From Calditrichota bacterium (GTDB lineage: Bacteria > Calditrichota > Calditrichia > RBG-13-44-9 > J075), in NCBI GenBank assembly GCA_024275555.1, contig JAJRYW010000299.1, forward strand, positions 1 through 15,105: a DNA stretch of 15,105 bases, given 5' to 3'. Of this stretch, positions 4,976-11,311 are shown piece by piece. Position 1 is the first letter of the stretch. Each line of letters begins with the position of its first letter. Both the position numbers and the translations under genes were made by a program. The notes under the pieces are model-generated. The model did no database searches and was not told where the DNA came from. It saw only the letters and a list, made by a program, of their open reading frames with translations.

Positions 4976-7468
4976 ATGGGGTTTGACTTTTCAAAGATTA
5001 AGCCAAAGAAGAAGGAGTCGCTACCTATCAATCCGATAGAACTCTTCCAAAAGATAAAGGTTACAGACCCGAACATAAATGATCTATGGTTGGCGCAGGG
5101 TGATGCCCTTCGTCAGTGGCATGAAAATCGTAGCAAAGAAGATGTCGGAATTGTGCTCAACACCGGAGCGGGTAAGACCCTTGTGGGTTTGTTAGTTGCA
5201 CAATCCCTTGTCAACGAAACGAGGGGAAAGGTTCCTTATGCATGTAGTTCTATTCAGCTCGTAGAGCAGACTGCCGAGAAAGCAAAAGGTTATGGTCTTA
5301 ATGTCACGACATACTATCGGGGGGAATATAGTAATGACCTATTTAATCGCTGTGAGGTGCCATGCGTAACAACCTATCAGGCTCTATTCAACGGCCGATC
5401 AGTCTTTTTCAGAGAACAGCTATCAGCAATTGTTTTCGACGACGCACATACCGCCGAACATCTCCTTCGGGATCACTTTTCGCTACGCATAAGCAGCAGT
5501 ACGCTCCAAAATATTTATTCTCAAATAGTGGCACTTTTTAGGGACTACCATGAAATGATTGGAAAAGCGGGGAGCTATGCAGAATTAGATGATTCTCAAT
5601 CACGGCGTCTATTTTTGATCCCTCCTTTTGAAATATATAGAAAACAAGGGGAACTAACTCGGATACTCCAAGAAGCCCGTTTCCAGGACAATCCAAATAC
5701 AACATTTGTATGGGAACACATTAAAGACCACATAGATATTTGTTGTATATTGATTTCTGGTTCTGATGTCACAATTACACCTCCATTCATTCCTATTCTA
5801 TCGCTGCCGTACTTCGAAAGAGGTTTACGTCGCGTATATCTCTCCGCCACACTCTCCGCCCCGGATGCCTTTGCGAGAACCTTCGGGAAAAATCCCGACA
5901 AACTTGTGGCACCCTCCACGACAGCAGGAGAATGCGAACGCTTAATACTCCTTCCATCAAAAAGTGTGATTGATATGGAGGACATTGAGGTAACCAAAAC
6001 TTTGATCACAGCTAGAAAAACATTAATTCTTGTTCCCACTTACAAGCGGGCAAATAGCTGGCAAGATATCGCATTGCAACCTCCCAGAGATGAGGTGTCA
6101 CAACATGTGCAAAACTTCAGGAATACGTCTGATGCCACCAAGTTATTGTTGACTGCAAGATATGATGGCATTGATTTGCCTGGAGATACCTGCCGTGTAA
6201 TGGTGATAGACGATGTCCCAATGGGTGTGGGTCCATTAGAACGTTTTTTATGGGAACAATTAGGAATGGCGAATACATTACGGTCAGCAGTAGCGTCCCG
6301 GATAATACAAAGTTTTGGCCGAATCTCCCGTGGTATGAGCGATCAAGGGGTAGTTATCTTAACCGGCAATCGGCTGGTTGACTGGATTTTGATCCCGAAG
6401 AACAGAGCAGTATTACCACCTTTTCTGCAAAAGCAAATCGCGCTGGGTGATGAGGTTTCTAAAAATGCCGAGACTCTTGATGACCTTGTTGATATAATAA
6501 ATAAATGCTTAAAAAGGGATAATGATTGGGCTACGGCCTATAATGATTTTATGGCTAATGCAGTGCCAGAAAACTCAAATGTTGATACCGATTTGCTCAC
6601 TCGGTTGGCAATCTCAGAAGCACAGTATGGACTTTATATGTGGCAACGTGAGTATGAGAACGCTGCTCAAGTGCTTTCTTCAACCTTGAATGATGCATTT
6701 TCCTTAAGTGCGAATACTGGAGCCTGGCATTCCTTGTGGTTAGGAGCAGCTTACCTGTTTCTGGGAGACAATGAAAGAGCAAGGAAAATGTTCATAAAAG
6801 CCCATACCAACCAAAGGAATATTCCCCCTTATCCTCGTGAGGAGTCACTGGATGAAAATAGTGATATTCCAGCTCAAATTATTTCAGTGTCGCAACAATT
6901 AAAAATTACTTCAAGTGGGAAAATTGATTTACCTAATACTTTTGATACAGATATTGTCTTCCTGAATGGTTCTGGAACACCTGCTCAAACAGAAGAGTCA
7001 TTACGCGCTTTAGGACAGTATCTCGGACTTGTATCAAGTCGTCCTGACAATGAATTTGGCACTGGCCCGGATGTCTTGTGGCTAATTGAAGGGATGCAGG
7101 CATTATGTATGGAAGTTAAAAGCGACAAAGATCCTTCCTCAAGGTATCAAAAGAAAGAGGTCGGTCAACTGAGCGATCATATTCAATGGGTCAAAGATAC
7201 GGTTGATACAGAAGAAATCATTCCAGTATTCGTAGGTCCCTTAGTGGGTGTAACGAACACTGCGAACCCACCGGAAGATTTTCAAGTAATTGCGCTCGAA
7301 CAATTTAAAAACTTGGCTGGTCGCTTAAAAGCTGCGCTCCAGGATGCGGCTACAGAGGCACTCCCTTTAACTCTTAGTACAACGCTTTTGGACACTTTTA
7401 GAGCAAGGAATTTAATTTGGCCGGAGGTTTTGGAAACTCTGGAAAGATATAAGCTTCGGGAGATATAG
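4976..7468 (+). CDS. SF2 (Rad3/DinG-like) helicase fused to a PD-(D/E)XK nuclease
   Basis: The 830-residue protein has superfamily 2 helicase motifs: an upstream Gln41, Walker A NTGAGKT (62-68), motif II FDDAH (154-158, a DDAH variant of DEAH), motif III SATL (290-293), motif V TARYDGIDLPG (393-403) and motif VI QSFGRISRG (445-453). Motifs V and VI resemble the Rad3/XPD/DinG branch, but the four cysteines of an FeS domain are absent. Residues about 540-615 look like helical TPR-type repeats. The C-terminus carries a RecB-like PD-(D/E)XK core: Asp699 in GTGPDVLW, Glu713-Val-Lys715 in MEVKSDK, and Gln731. A DNA-unwinding and cutting role, probably anti-phage or anti-plasmid, is inferred. AGGAGG lies 8 nt before the ATG. 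Base composition is visibly AT-richer than the flanking operons. It sits between hsdS and hsdR remnants, with hsdR only 11 nt downstream. I cannot assign it to a named defence system. Confidence 0.85.
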   Translation: MGFDFSKIKPKKKESLPINPIELFQKIKVTDPNINDLWLAQGDALRQWHENRSKEDVGIVLNTGAGKTLVGLLVAQSLVNETRGKVPYACSSIQLVEQTAEKAKGYGLNVTTYYRGEYSNDLFNRCEVPCVTTYQALFNGRSVFFREQLSAIVFDDAHTAEHLLRDHFSLRISSSTLQNIYSQIVALFRDYHEMIGKAGSYAELDDSQSRRLFLIPPFEIYRKQGELTRILQEARFQDNPNTTFVWEHIKDHIDICCILISGSDVTITPPFIPILSLPYFERGLRRVYLSATLSAPDAFARTFGKNPDKLVAPSTTAGECERLILLPSKSVIDMEDIEVTKTLITARKTLILVPTYKRANSWQDIALQPPRDEVSQHVQNFRNTSDATKLLLTARYDGIDLPGDTCRVMVIDDVPMGVGPLERFLWEQLGMANTLRSAVASRIIQSFGRISRGMSDQGVVILTGNRLVDWILIPKNRAVLPPFLQKQIALGDEVSKNAETLDDLVDIINKCLKRDNDWATAYNDFMANAVPENSNVDTDLLTRLAISEAQYGLYMWQREYENAAQVLSSTLNDAFSLSANTGAWHSLWLGAAYLFLGDNERARKMFIKAHTNQRNIPPYPREESLDENSDIPAQIISVSQQLKITSSGKIDLPNTFDTDIVFLNGSGTPAQTEESLRALGQYLGLVSSRPDNEFGTGPDVLWLIEGMQALCMEVKSDKDPSSRYQKKEVGQLSDHIQWVKDTVDTEEIIPVFVGPLVGVTNTANPPEDFQVIALEQFKNLAGRLKAALQDAATEALPLTLSTTLLDTFRARNLIWPEVLETLERYKLREI

Positions 7469-7479
7469 GATTGACAGTT

Positions 7480-7542
7480 ATGTTCTCAGGTATCTATACT
7501 GAAGACACCCTGCCCCAACAAACCACCGCCGAGTAGCTGGAA
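7480..7542 (+). pseudogene. hsdR: Type I restriction endonuclease (HsdR) N-terminal remnant
   Basis: Starting at ATG 7480 the translation is MFSGIYTEDTLPQQTTAE, then a TAG stop (7534-7536), then LE. HsdR proteins commonly begin with (Y)TEDTLVEQ(T/P)xAEYLE, so the TAG falls where the family has Tyr. Similarity then ends at a REP-like repeat (7554-7579). Nothing of the nuclease or translocase domains remains. AGGA at 7467-7470 overlaps the helicase stop and would have served as its ribosome binding site, showing that helicase and hsdR were once consecutive genes of one operon. Identification is from motif memory over about 20 codons. Confidence 0.65.
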
Positions 7543-7553
7543 GTAACGAGTAG

Positions 7554-7579
7554 GTCGGGTTAGTAAAGCGTATCCCGAC
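7554..7579. repeat. REP-like palindrome truncating the hsdR remnant
   Basis: GTCGGG (7554-7559) and CCCGAC (7574-7579) enclose TTAGTAAAGCGTAT, within a wider TAGGTCGGGTTAGTAAAGCG context. It resembles the widespread intergenic palindromes of the GTCGGGTTAGCGAAGCGTAACCCGAC type, here with two or three substitutions. Its position exactly at the end of recognisable hsdR sequence suggests a role in the truncation or later insertion. Confidence 0.5.
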
Positions 7580-7593
7580 ATACGGCTACTTAC

Positions 7594-7783
7594 TCAGCAG
7601 TTTGGCGTCATTGGCAAAGACGCCGACGCCCTGATCAGCCTGCATTCTTAACGACTTTCTGCTTTACAGCGCCAGAGAAGGCGACCTGAAAAAAGCGCTC
7701 TAGATTGAGGAGGATATTCCTTATACAAAGGTGTGGATATAGGCGCCGGTGAAGATTTACCTGCTGGAGAAATCACAAAGCGA
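7594..7783 (+). other. Decayed coding-like sequence
   Basis: Two out-of-phase stretches look protein-like on the plus strand: QFGVIGKDADALISLHS ending at a stop, then, in another frame from 7656, FLLYSAREGDLKKAL, IEEDIPYTKVWI and APVKIYLLEKSQSD separated by single TAG codons. This pattern of frameshift plus isolated nonsense codons is typical of a pseudogene. I do not recognise the family. An inverted repeat GGCGTC/GACGCC lies within. It overlaps no confident gene, but the opposite-strand mini-ORF starts just beyond it. Confidence 0.25.
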
Positions 7784-7888
7784 TTAGAGCAGGCCGCTGC
7801 CGGGGCCTTTGCCGGCGTCTTTATAGAGCCACCAGATAACATAAGCCCATATCAATAATATGGAGAGACCCGCCAGGATGCCAATCAT
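7784..7888 (-). CDS. 34-residue single-pass membrane protein
   Basis: The ORF encodes MIGILAGLSILLIWAYVIWW followed by LYKDAGKGPGSGLL. Residues 2-21 form one strongly hydrophobic, Trp-rich membrane helix, and a short Lys/Gly-rich tail follows. GAGG lies 5-6 nt before the ATG. It is too short for standard gene finders. The LYKDA-type turn after the helix resembles many small bacterial membrane proteins of unknown role. No partner gene is adjacent, and no promoter is clear in the 100 nt upstream. It could be a real microprotein or a chance ORF; the hydrophobic pattern plus Shine-Dalgarno favours real. Confidence 0.45.
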   Translation of the reverse strand: MIGILAGLSILLIWAYVIWWLYKDAGKGPGSGLL

Positions 7889-8018
7889 CAAAACCTCGTG
7901 TCTTTACAACCAATATATAGAGGAGTGAATTAATCCGCGAATATAGATTGACCCGGTAGCCGCATTCCGGAGAACAAAAGATTTTCTCGACTCTCTTCAC
8001 GTATCAATAAGAAACGCT

Positions 8019-8060
8019 GGTTCCTGGTTCCTGGTTCCTGGTTCCTGGTTCCTGGTTCCT
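8019..8060. repeat. Heptamer tandem repeat (GGTTCCT) x 6
   Basis: Six perfect, uninterrupted copies of GGTTCCT occupy 42 nt of non-coding DNA between the decayed defence locus and proC. The unit length is not a multiple of 3, and the perfect identity suggests ongoing slippage or recent expansion. There are no spacers, so it is not a CRISPR array. Confidence 0.95.
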
Positions 8061-8070
8061 ATATCATTAA

Positions 8071-8112
8071 CACCGGGCTTTTCCAACGGAACCGCTTCGC
8101 GGCAGCCCGGTG
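8071..8112. repeat. Compact three-way-junction palindrome
   Basis: A 9-bp outer stem (CACCGGGCT, 8071-8079, with AGCCCGGTG, 8104-8112) encloses two 4-bp hairpins with triloops: TTCC-AAC-GGAA (8081-8091) and CCGC-TTC-GCGG (8092-8102). Only two bases are left unpaired at the junction. The fold works on either strand. It looks like a repeat-derived structured element, not a terminator, since no T tract follows. Confidence 0.6.
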
Positions 8113-8121
8113 GTTTACTGC

Positions 8122-8179
8122 GGCGGGAATCCCCGGAACCGTTTCTCCCGACGGGATGCTGCTCCAACGGAGCCCCGCC
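8122..8179. repeat. Second multi-stem palindromic element
   Basis: GGCGGG (8122-8127) pairs with CCCGCC (8174-8179). Inside are TCCC-GAC-GGGA (8146-8156) and GCTCC-AAC-GGAGC (8161-8173). It follows the first element after 9 nt and shares its style of triloop hairpins inside an outer stem, so the two are probably related repeats or one composite element. Confidence 0.5.
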
Positions 8180-8226
8180 TCATTGTGACCCATTTTTTCA
8201 GCAGCACGGCTGTTTAACCAATATTC

Positions 8227-8256
8227 TTGAGTTTGGCATACTCTAAAAAGTATTAT
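8227..8256 (+). promoter_or_regulatory. Predicted proC promoter
   Basis: TTGAGT (8227-8232), an 18-nt spacer and TATTAT (8251-8256) fit a sigma70-like promoter. Transcription would start near 8263, leaving a leader of about 120 nt before proC. Confidence 0.4.
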
Positions 8257-8269
8257 GCTCTGTCGTGCA

Positions 8270-8329
8270 CCAAAGGGCCGGGGGAAACATTTGCCGGTTG
8301 TGCAAGGTCAAGCTTCGCGTTACCTTTGG
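8270..8329 (+). promoter_or_regulatory. Structured 5' leader of proC
   Basis: CCAAAGG (8270-8276) and CCTTTGG (8323-8329) are perfectly complementary and would close a 46-nt loop region containing two GCCGG segments. The stem lies wholly between the predicted promoter and the proC ribosome binding site. I recognise no known riboswitch class. It could be a regulatory leader or a chance stem. Confidence 0.25.
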
Positions 8330-8383
8330 CCATGCTGTTTTACAGTAGCTACATCCATTGCATCAAAGGAGATACGTCTATCT

Positions 8384-9202
8384 ATGATGAAAATAGCAAT
8401 CATCGGCTGCGGAAGTATTGGTCTGGCCTATGCCCGTTCATTTTTACAGTTCAACCTGGTCAGCCGGGATCACCTGCTCTTGGTGGCCCGGAACAAGGCC
8501 CACCAGGAGAAATTGAAGCAGCTTGATTTAGGCCTCACCGCCCCCGGGATTGATGAGCAACTGGCCGATTACGGGGTGATCATTTTATCGATTAAACCGC
8601 AGGATTTCAACGCGGCGGTTTCCCCGCTGAAAACCGCTTTGCGCCCCTACCATGTGCTGCTCTCGGTGATGGCCGGGATTACCATCCAAAGCATCACCGA
8701 GCAAATCGGGCACGAGTCGGTTATCCGGGCCATGCCCAACACGCCGGCGCAGTTAGGCATGGGGATGACCGCGCTCTCGGCAAGCAACACCGTCAATGTA
8801 CACCAGATGCGGATCATCGAGAATTTGCTGAGCACCACCGGGCGCACCATTTTTCTGGAAGATGAGAAGCTGCTGGATGCGGTCACGGCGCTCAGCGGCA
8901 CCGGGCCGGCCTACTTTTTCCTGATCGTCAAGGCAATGGTGGAGGCCGGGGTGCAGATGGGCCTGGAGGAGTCTGTGTCCGCTTTGCTGGTTAAACAAAC
9001 CATGCTGGGGTCCTTCCACCTGATGAATCAATCCCCCCAAACCCTGGATGAACTGATTGCAGCGGTAGCCTCCAAAGGCGGAACCACGGAAGCGGCTTTC
9101 CGGAAATTAAAGGCGGGACAGTTTGACCGGCTTCTAATCGACGCCATTCAAACCGCCCGGGATCGCGCTGAGGAGTTGTCGCAATTATTTGATCATTCAT
9201 AA
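8384..9202 (+). CDS. proC: Pyrroline-5-carboxylate reductase
   Basis: ProC reduces 1-pyrroline-5-carboxylate to L-proline with NAD(P)H, the last step of proline synthesis, in the cytoplasm. The 272-residue product has the Rossmann start KIAIIGCGSIG (3-13), SIKPQDF (69-75), RAMPNTPAQLGMGMTAL (115-131) and the C-terminal dimerisation domain with ALSGTGPAYFFLIVKAM (169-185) and the signature VASKGGTTEAAF (228-239). The open frame runs upstream to 8255, but the family starts at MKIAIIG. AAGGAG (8366-8371) is 12 nt from the first of two adjacent ATGs (8384, 8387), so spacing favours neither strongly and the second may be used. It is monocistronic: the next gene converges on it from 9313. The 9203-9312 gap has no clear terminator. 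Confidence 0.95.
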   Translation: MMKIAIIGCGSIGLAYARSFLQFNLVSRDHLLLVARNKAHQEKLKQLDLGLTAPGIDEQLADYGVIILSIKPQDFNAAVSPLKTALRPYHVLLSVMAGITIQSITEQIGHESVIRAMPNTPAQLGMGMTALSASNTVNVHQMRIIENLLSTTGRTIFLEDEKLLDAVTALSGTGPAYFFLIVKAMVEAGVQMGLEESVSALLVKQTMLGSFHLMNQSPQTLDELIAAVASKGGTTEAAFRKLKAGQFDRLLIDAIQTARDRAEELSQLFDHS

Positions 9203-9312
9203 TTCCCGCCGCTTCCGGCCCGGTTGCCAGATATATACAGGTTCTCTAACTGGATTTTAACCGCAATGGCTCAGCCGCTTGCAGCGCGGGCAGGATCACC
9301 CGTAAGAGTTGC

Positions 9313-10176
9313 TCAACCGAGCAAATGGGGATTGGAAAAGTCGGTCAGGATTTCCAGTTCTAACTGGGAGTTTGGCAAGGGTTCAGGCAGATTATCATCG
9401 CTCATTTCGGCCAAAACCACGGTAATGTTATCGATTCCGCCATTTTGATTAGCCAGTTTAACCAGTTCCCGGCAGGCGGCATCGACCTCGTCGTTCCGGC
9501 GGATCACCGCCAGGAGATCGTCGTCGCTGAGCATTCCGGAAAGGCCGTCGCTGCAGAGCAGCAAGTAATCCCCCCGGCAAATCTCCAACTTTGCCGTGGC
9601 AACGTGCAGGGCCTCCTGGCTGCCCAGCGCCTGCAGGATGATGTTTTTGCGCGGATGCACCCGCGCTTCTTCCTCGCTGATGCGCCCGGCTTCCACCAAC
9701 TGGTTTACCAGCGATTGATCTTTGGTAAGCTGCACAATCTGGTCGCCGCGAATAAGATAGGCGCGGCTGTCGCCAATTTGGCCCAGGAAGGCGTGCTGCT
9801 GATAAAGCACCGCGGCTGTGGCGGTGGCTCCCATTCCGGTCATCTCCGGGAACTGCCGGGAGCGTTTGGTAATGGCCCGGTTGGCCGATCGCAGCGCCTC
9901 GACCATTTGCTCCACAAGCGCTTCAGCAGTATTGAGAACATGCGGATTCATAGAGCGGCCGACCGTTTCCACGGCAATCTGGCTGGCCACCTCGCCGGCG
10001 GCGGCGCCGCCCATACCATCGGAAACCATCAGTATTAACGGAGCAGTAAAAATATCAAAGGGGAGGATACCCAGAAGATTATCCGCAAAGGTGCTGGTAT
10101 GGATGCCCACCAGAAAATTGTCTTCGTTGCCGCTGCGCACCTTCCCGGCGTCTGTCTGGGCAAATACTTTAATCAT
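9313..10176 (-). CDS. PP2C-family Ser/Thr protein phosphatase (PrpC/Stp-like)
   Basis: The 287-residue protein has all PP2C metal-binding motifs: SGNEDNF (15-21, Asp19), VSDGMGG (51-57, Asp53), GMGATATA (114-121), IGDSRAYL (134-141, Asp136), LTKDQSLVNQL (150-160), LLCSDGLSGM (206-215, Asp210) and GGIDNITVVL (246-255, Asp249). Such enzymes reverse Hanks-type kinase phosphorylation; no such kinase lies in the window. A 26-residue tail follows the domain. The frame opens 37 codons further upstream (10287), but those residues are unlike the family and the PP2C domain starts at MIKVFAQTDAGKVRSGNEDN, so 10176 is chosen. The ribosome binding site is weak (AGG, 8 nt away). It differs from the SpoIIE-type phosphatase at 371-1681 in being a stand-alone, constitutive-type enzyme. 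Confidence 0.92.
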   Translation of the reverse strand: MIKVFAQTDAGKVRSGNEDNFLVGIHTSTFADNLLGILPFDIFTAPLILMVSDGMGGAAAGEVASQIAVETVGRSMNPHVLNTAEALVEQMVEALRSANRAITKRSRQFPEMTGMGATATAAVLYQQHAFLGQIGDSRAYLIRGDQIVQLTKDQSLVNQLVEAGRISEEEARVHPRKNIILQALGSQEALHVATAKLEICRGDYLLLCSDGLSGMLSDDDLLAVIRRNDEVDAACRELVKLANQNGGIDNITVVLAEMSDDNLPEPLPNSQLELEILTDFSNPHLLG

Positions 10177-10415
10177 GACTGAGCCTGTTCTTTTTTTATT
10201 CCGCCAATGCAGGCTATCATTCCAAAATGAATACAGGATAATACTTGTAAGCTGACTCAATATATTCTCCCGGCCCGGCAAAAGCAAGGTAGGGAATTTC
10301 TCGTTTATTTCCGCTATTCAGTGGTGGTGCAAAATAAATGCCGGGAGAAAAACCGGGGAAATTCGGGGCCGGGCCGACAGAGAGCCGTGCACCTTTTGCA
10401 CCGGCCCGGCATATT

Positions 10416-10427
10416 CCGGCCGGCCGG
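10416..10427. repeat. CCGG-iterated palindrome after prsW-family gene
   Basis: CCGGCCGGCCGG is a self-complementary 12-mer directly abutting the stop codon of the PrsW-family gene. It lies in a very GC-rich 60-nt stretch (10370-10430) that also contains GTGCA-CCTTT-TGCAC (10388-10402). Strong secondary structure here could slow or end transcription of the protease gene, though there is no T tract. The remainder of the 10177-10428 gap holds nothing else I can support. Confidence 0.35.
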
Positions 10428-10428
10428 C

Positions 10429-11112
10429 TCAATCCGGCGGCCGAAATGGCGAGAGGCGGTTGAGCCGGCGAATCAGGAAATAAATCGAAATTAATCCGAC
10501 CACAATAACCAGGTAAGCCCCGGACTCCCATTCCGGCGCGATCTGCTGCATGAGGAAAAAATCGTAGCTGCCGTGGAAGAGAACCGCGATCAACAACCCG
10601 GCCCACAGAAACCGTTTACGCCGGCGTCGAAATTTGGCCAGGCCCACAAAGTATCCCATCAACGCGCCGAAGACGGCATGGGCCGGCACGGCGGTAAACA
10701 TACGCAGTACCGCCACTCCCATCCCCCATTGCATCACGTAGAAAATGTTTTCAAAGGTGGCAAATCCCATGGAAACCAGGACCGAGTAAAGCAGGCCGTC
10801 GTAGGGCTCGTTAAATTCCTGGTCATAAAAAATGTAGCTCATCAGCAGATAGAATTTCATCCCTTCTTCGATCAGTGCGATCACTAAAAAAGCATCGACG
10901 GCCGCCATTGCGGTTGAGAGCGGCGGAGTGTACATAGCGGCAATCCACTGTTCCAGGTAGCTGGCTAACAGGGTGGCTAACATGCCCACCGCAAAGGCTT
11001 TTATCATCAGCGGCAAGGGTTCCGGTTCGTAGCGGTCCCGCCAATAAAAAAACAGGGCAATAAATACGCCCGGGGCAATGGTCAGGGCAACGGTGATCCA
11101 AAAATGATTCAT
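10429..11112 (-). CDS. PrsW-family intramembrane metalloprotease
   Basis: The 227-residue multi-pass membrane protein has the four PrsW signatures: EEGMKF (82-87, EExxK), GFATFENIFY (116-125, FxxxEN), PAHAVFGALMGYFVG (143-157, HxxxG) and LFHGSYDF (178-185, with His180 and Asp184). Together these build the zinc site in the membrane. About seven hydrophobic helices are visible, starting at residues 5-23. In Bacillus subtilis PrsW makes the first cut in an anti-sigma factor; the substrate here is unknown, as no anti-sigma factor is nearby. AGGA lies 5-6 nt before the ATG. The PP2C gene on the same strand is about 250 nt downstream, so co-transcription is possible but not evident. Confidence 0.92.
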   Translation of the reverse strand: MNHFWITVALTIAPGVFIALFFYWRDRYEPEPLPLMIKAFAVGMLATLLASYLEQWIAAMYTPPLSTAMAAVDAFLVIALIEEGMKFYLLMSYIFYDQEFNEPYDGLLYSVLVSMGFATFENIFYVMQWGMGVAVLRMFTAVPAHAVFGALMGYFVGLAKFRRRRKRFLWAGLLIAVLFHGSYDFFLMQQIAPEWESGAYLVIVVGLISIYFLIRRLNRLSPFRPPD

Positions 11113-11213
11113 GGCATCCTGCGGTTATTCTCCACACATGAGCAAGTTAGCCAATGCTGTTCAATAAAAAAACATGCCGGGTAAGAATGTACGGTAATGA
11201 GGACAGGCGGCGG

Positions 11214-11266
11214 AGGCGCTGCGCAGGCTGAAGCCTGTGTTTACATCCCGTTTTATCGGGGCGCCT
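11214..11266. repeat. REP-like multi-stem element
   Basis: AGGCGC (11214-11219) and GCGCCT (11261-11266) close a structure with two inner hairpins: CAGGCT-GA-AGCCTG (11224-11237) and CCCG-TTTTAT-CGGG (11247-11260). The core GCAGGCTGAAGCCTG is a phrase I associate with common intergenic repeats of several phyla. The layout (outer stem, two inner hairpins) matches the element at 8071-8112. The surrounding gap 11113-11311 contains no gene. Confidence 0.5.
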
Positions 11267-11311
11267 ACCATAGTTCAAAGCAACGGGGAACCCTCTCTCT
11301 GCGGCTCTCTG

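Noticed and set aside
5240..5400. Possible FeS-cluster domain in the helicase, as in XPD/DinG
   Set aside because: Only three cysteines (90, 126, 130) occur between motifs I and II and their spacing does not fit the four-cysteine pattern.
8019..8060. Possible CRISPR array
   Set aside because: Units are 7 nt, contiguous and without spacers; no cas genes are present.
9445..10038. 197-codon ORF on the plus strand
   Set aside because: It is a shadow of the PP2C phosphatase gene, whose motifs on the minus strand are complete.
10230..10256. TTGAGT and TATTAT upstream of the PP2C gene, similar to the proC promoter
   Set aside because: The spacer is only 11 nt, too short for a sigma70 promoter.
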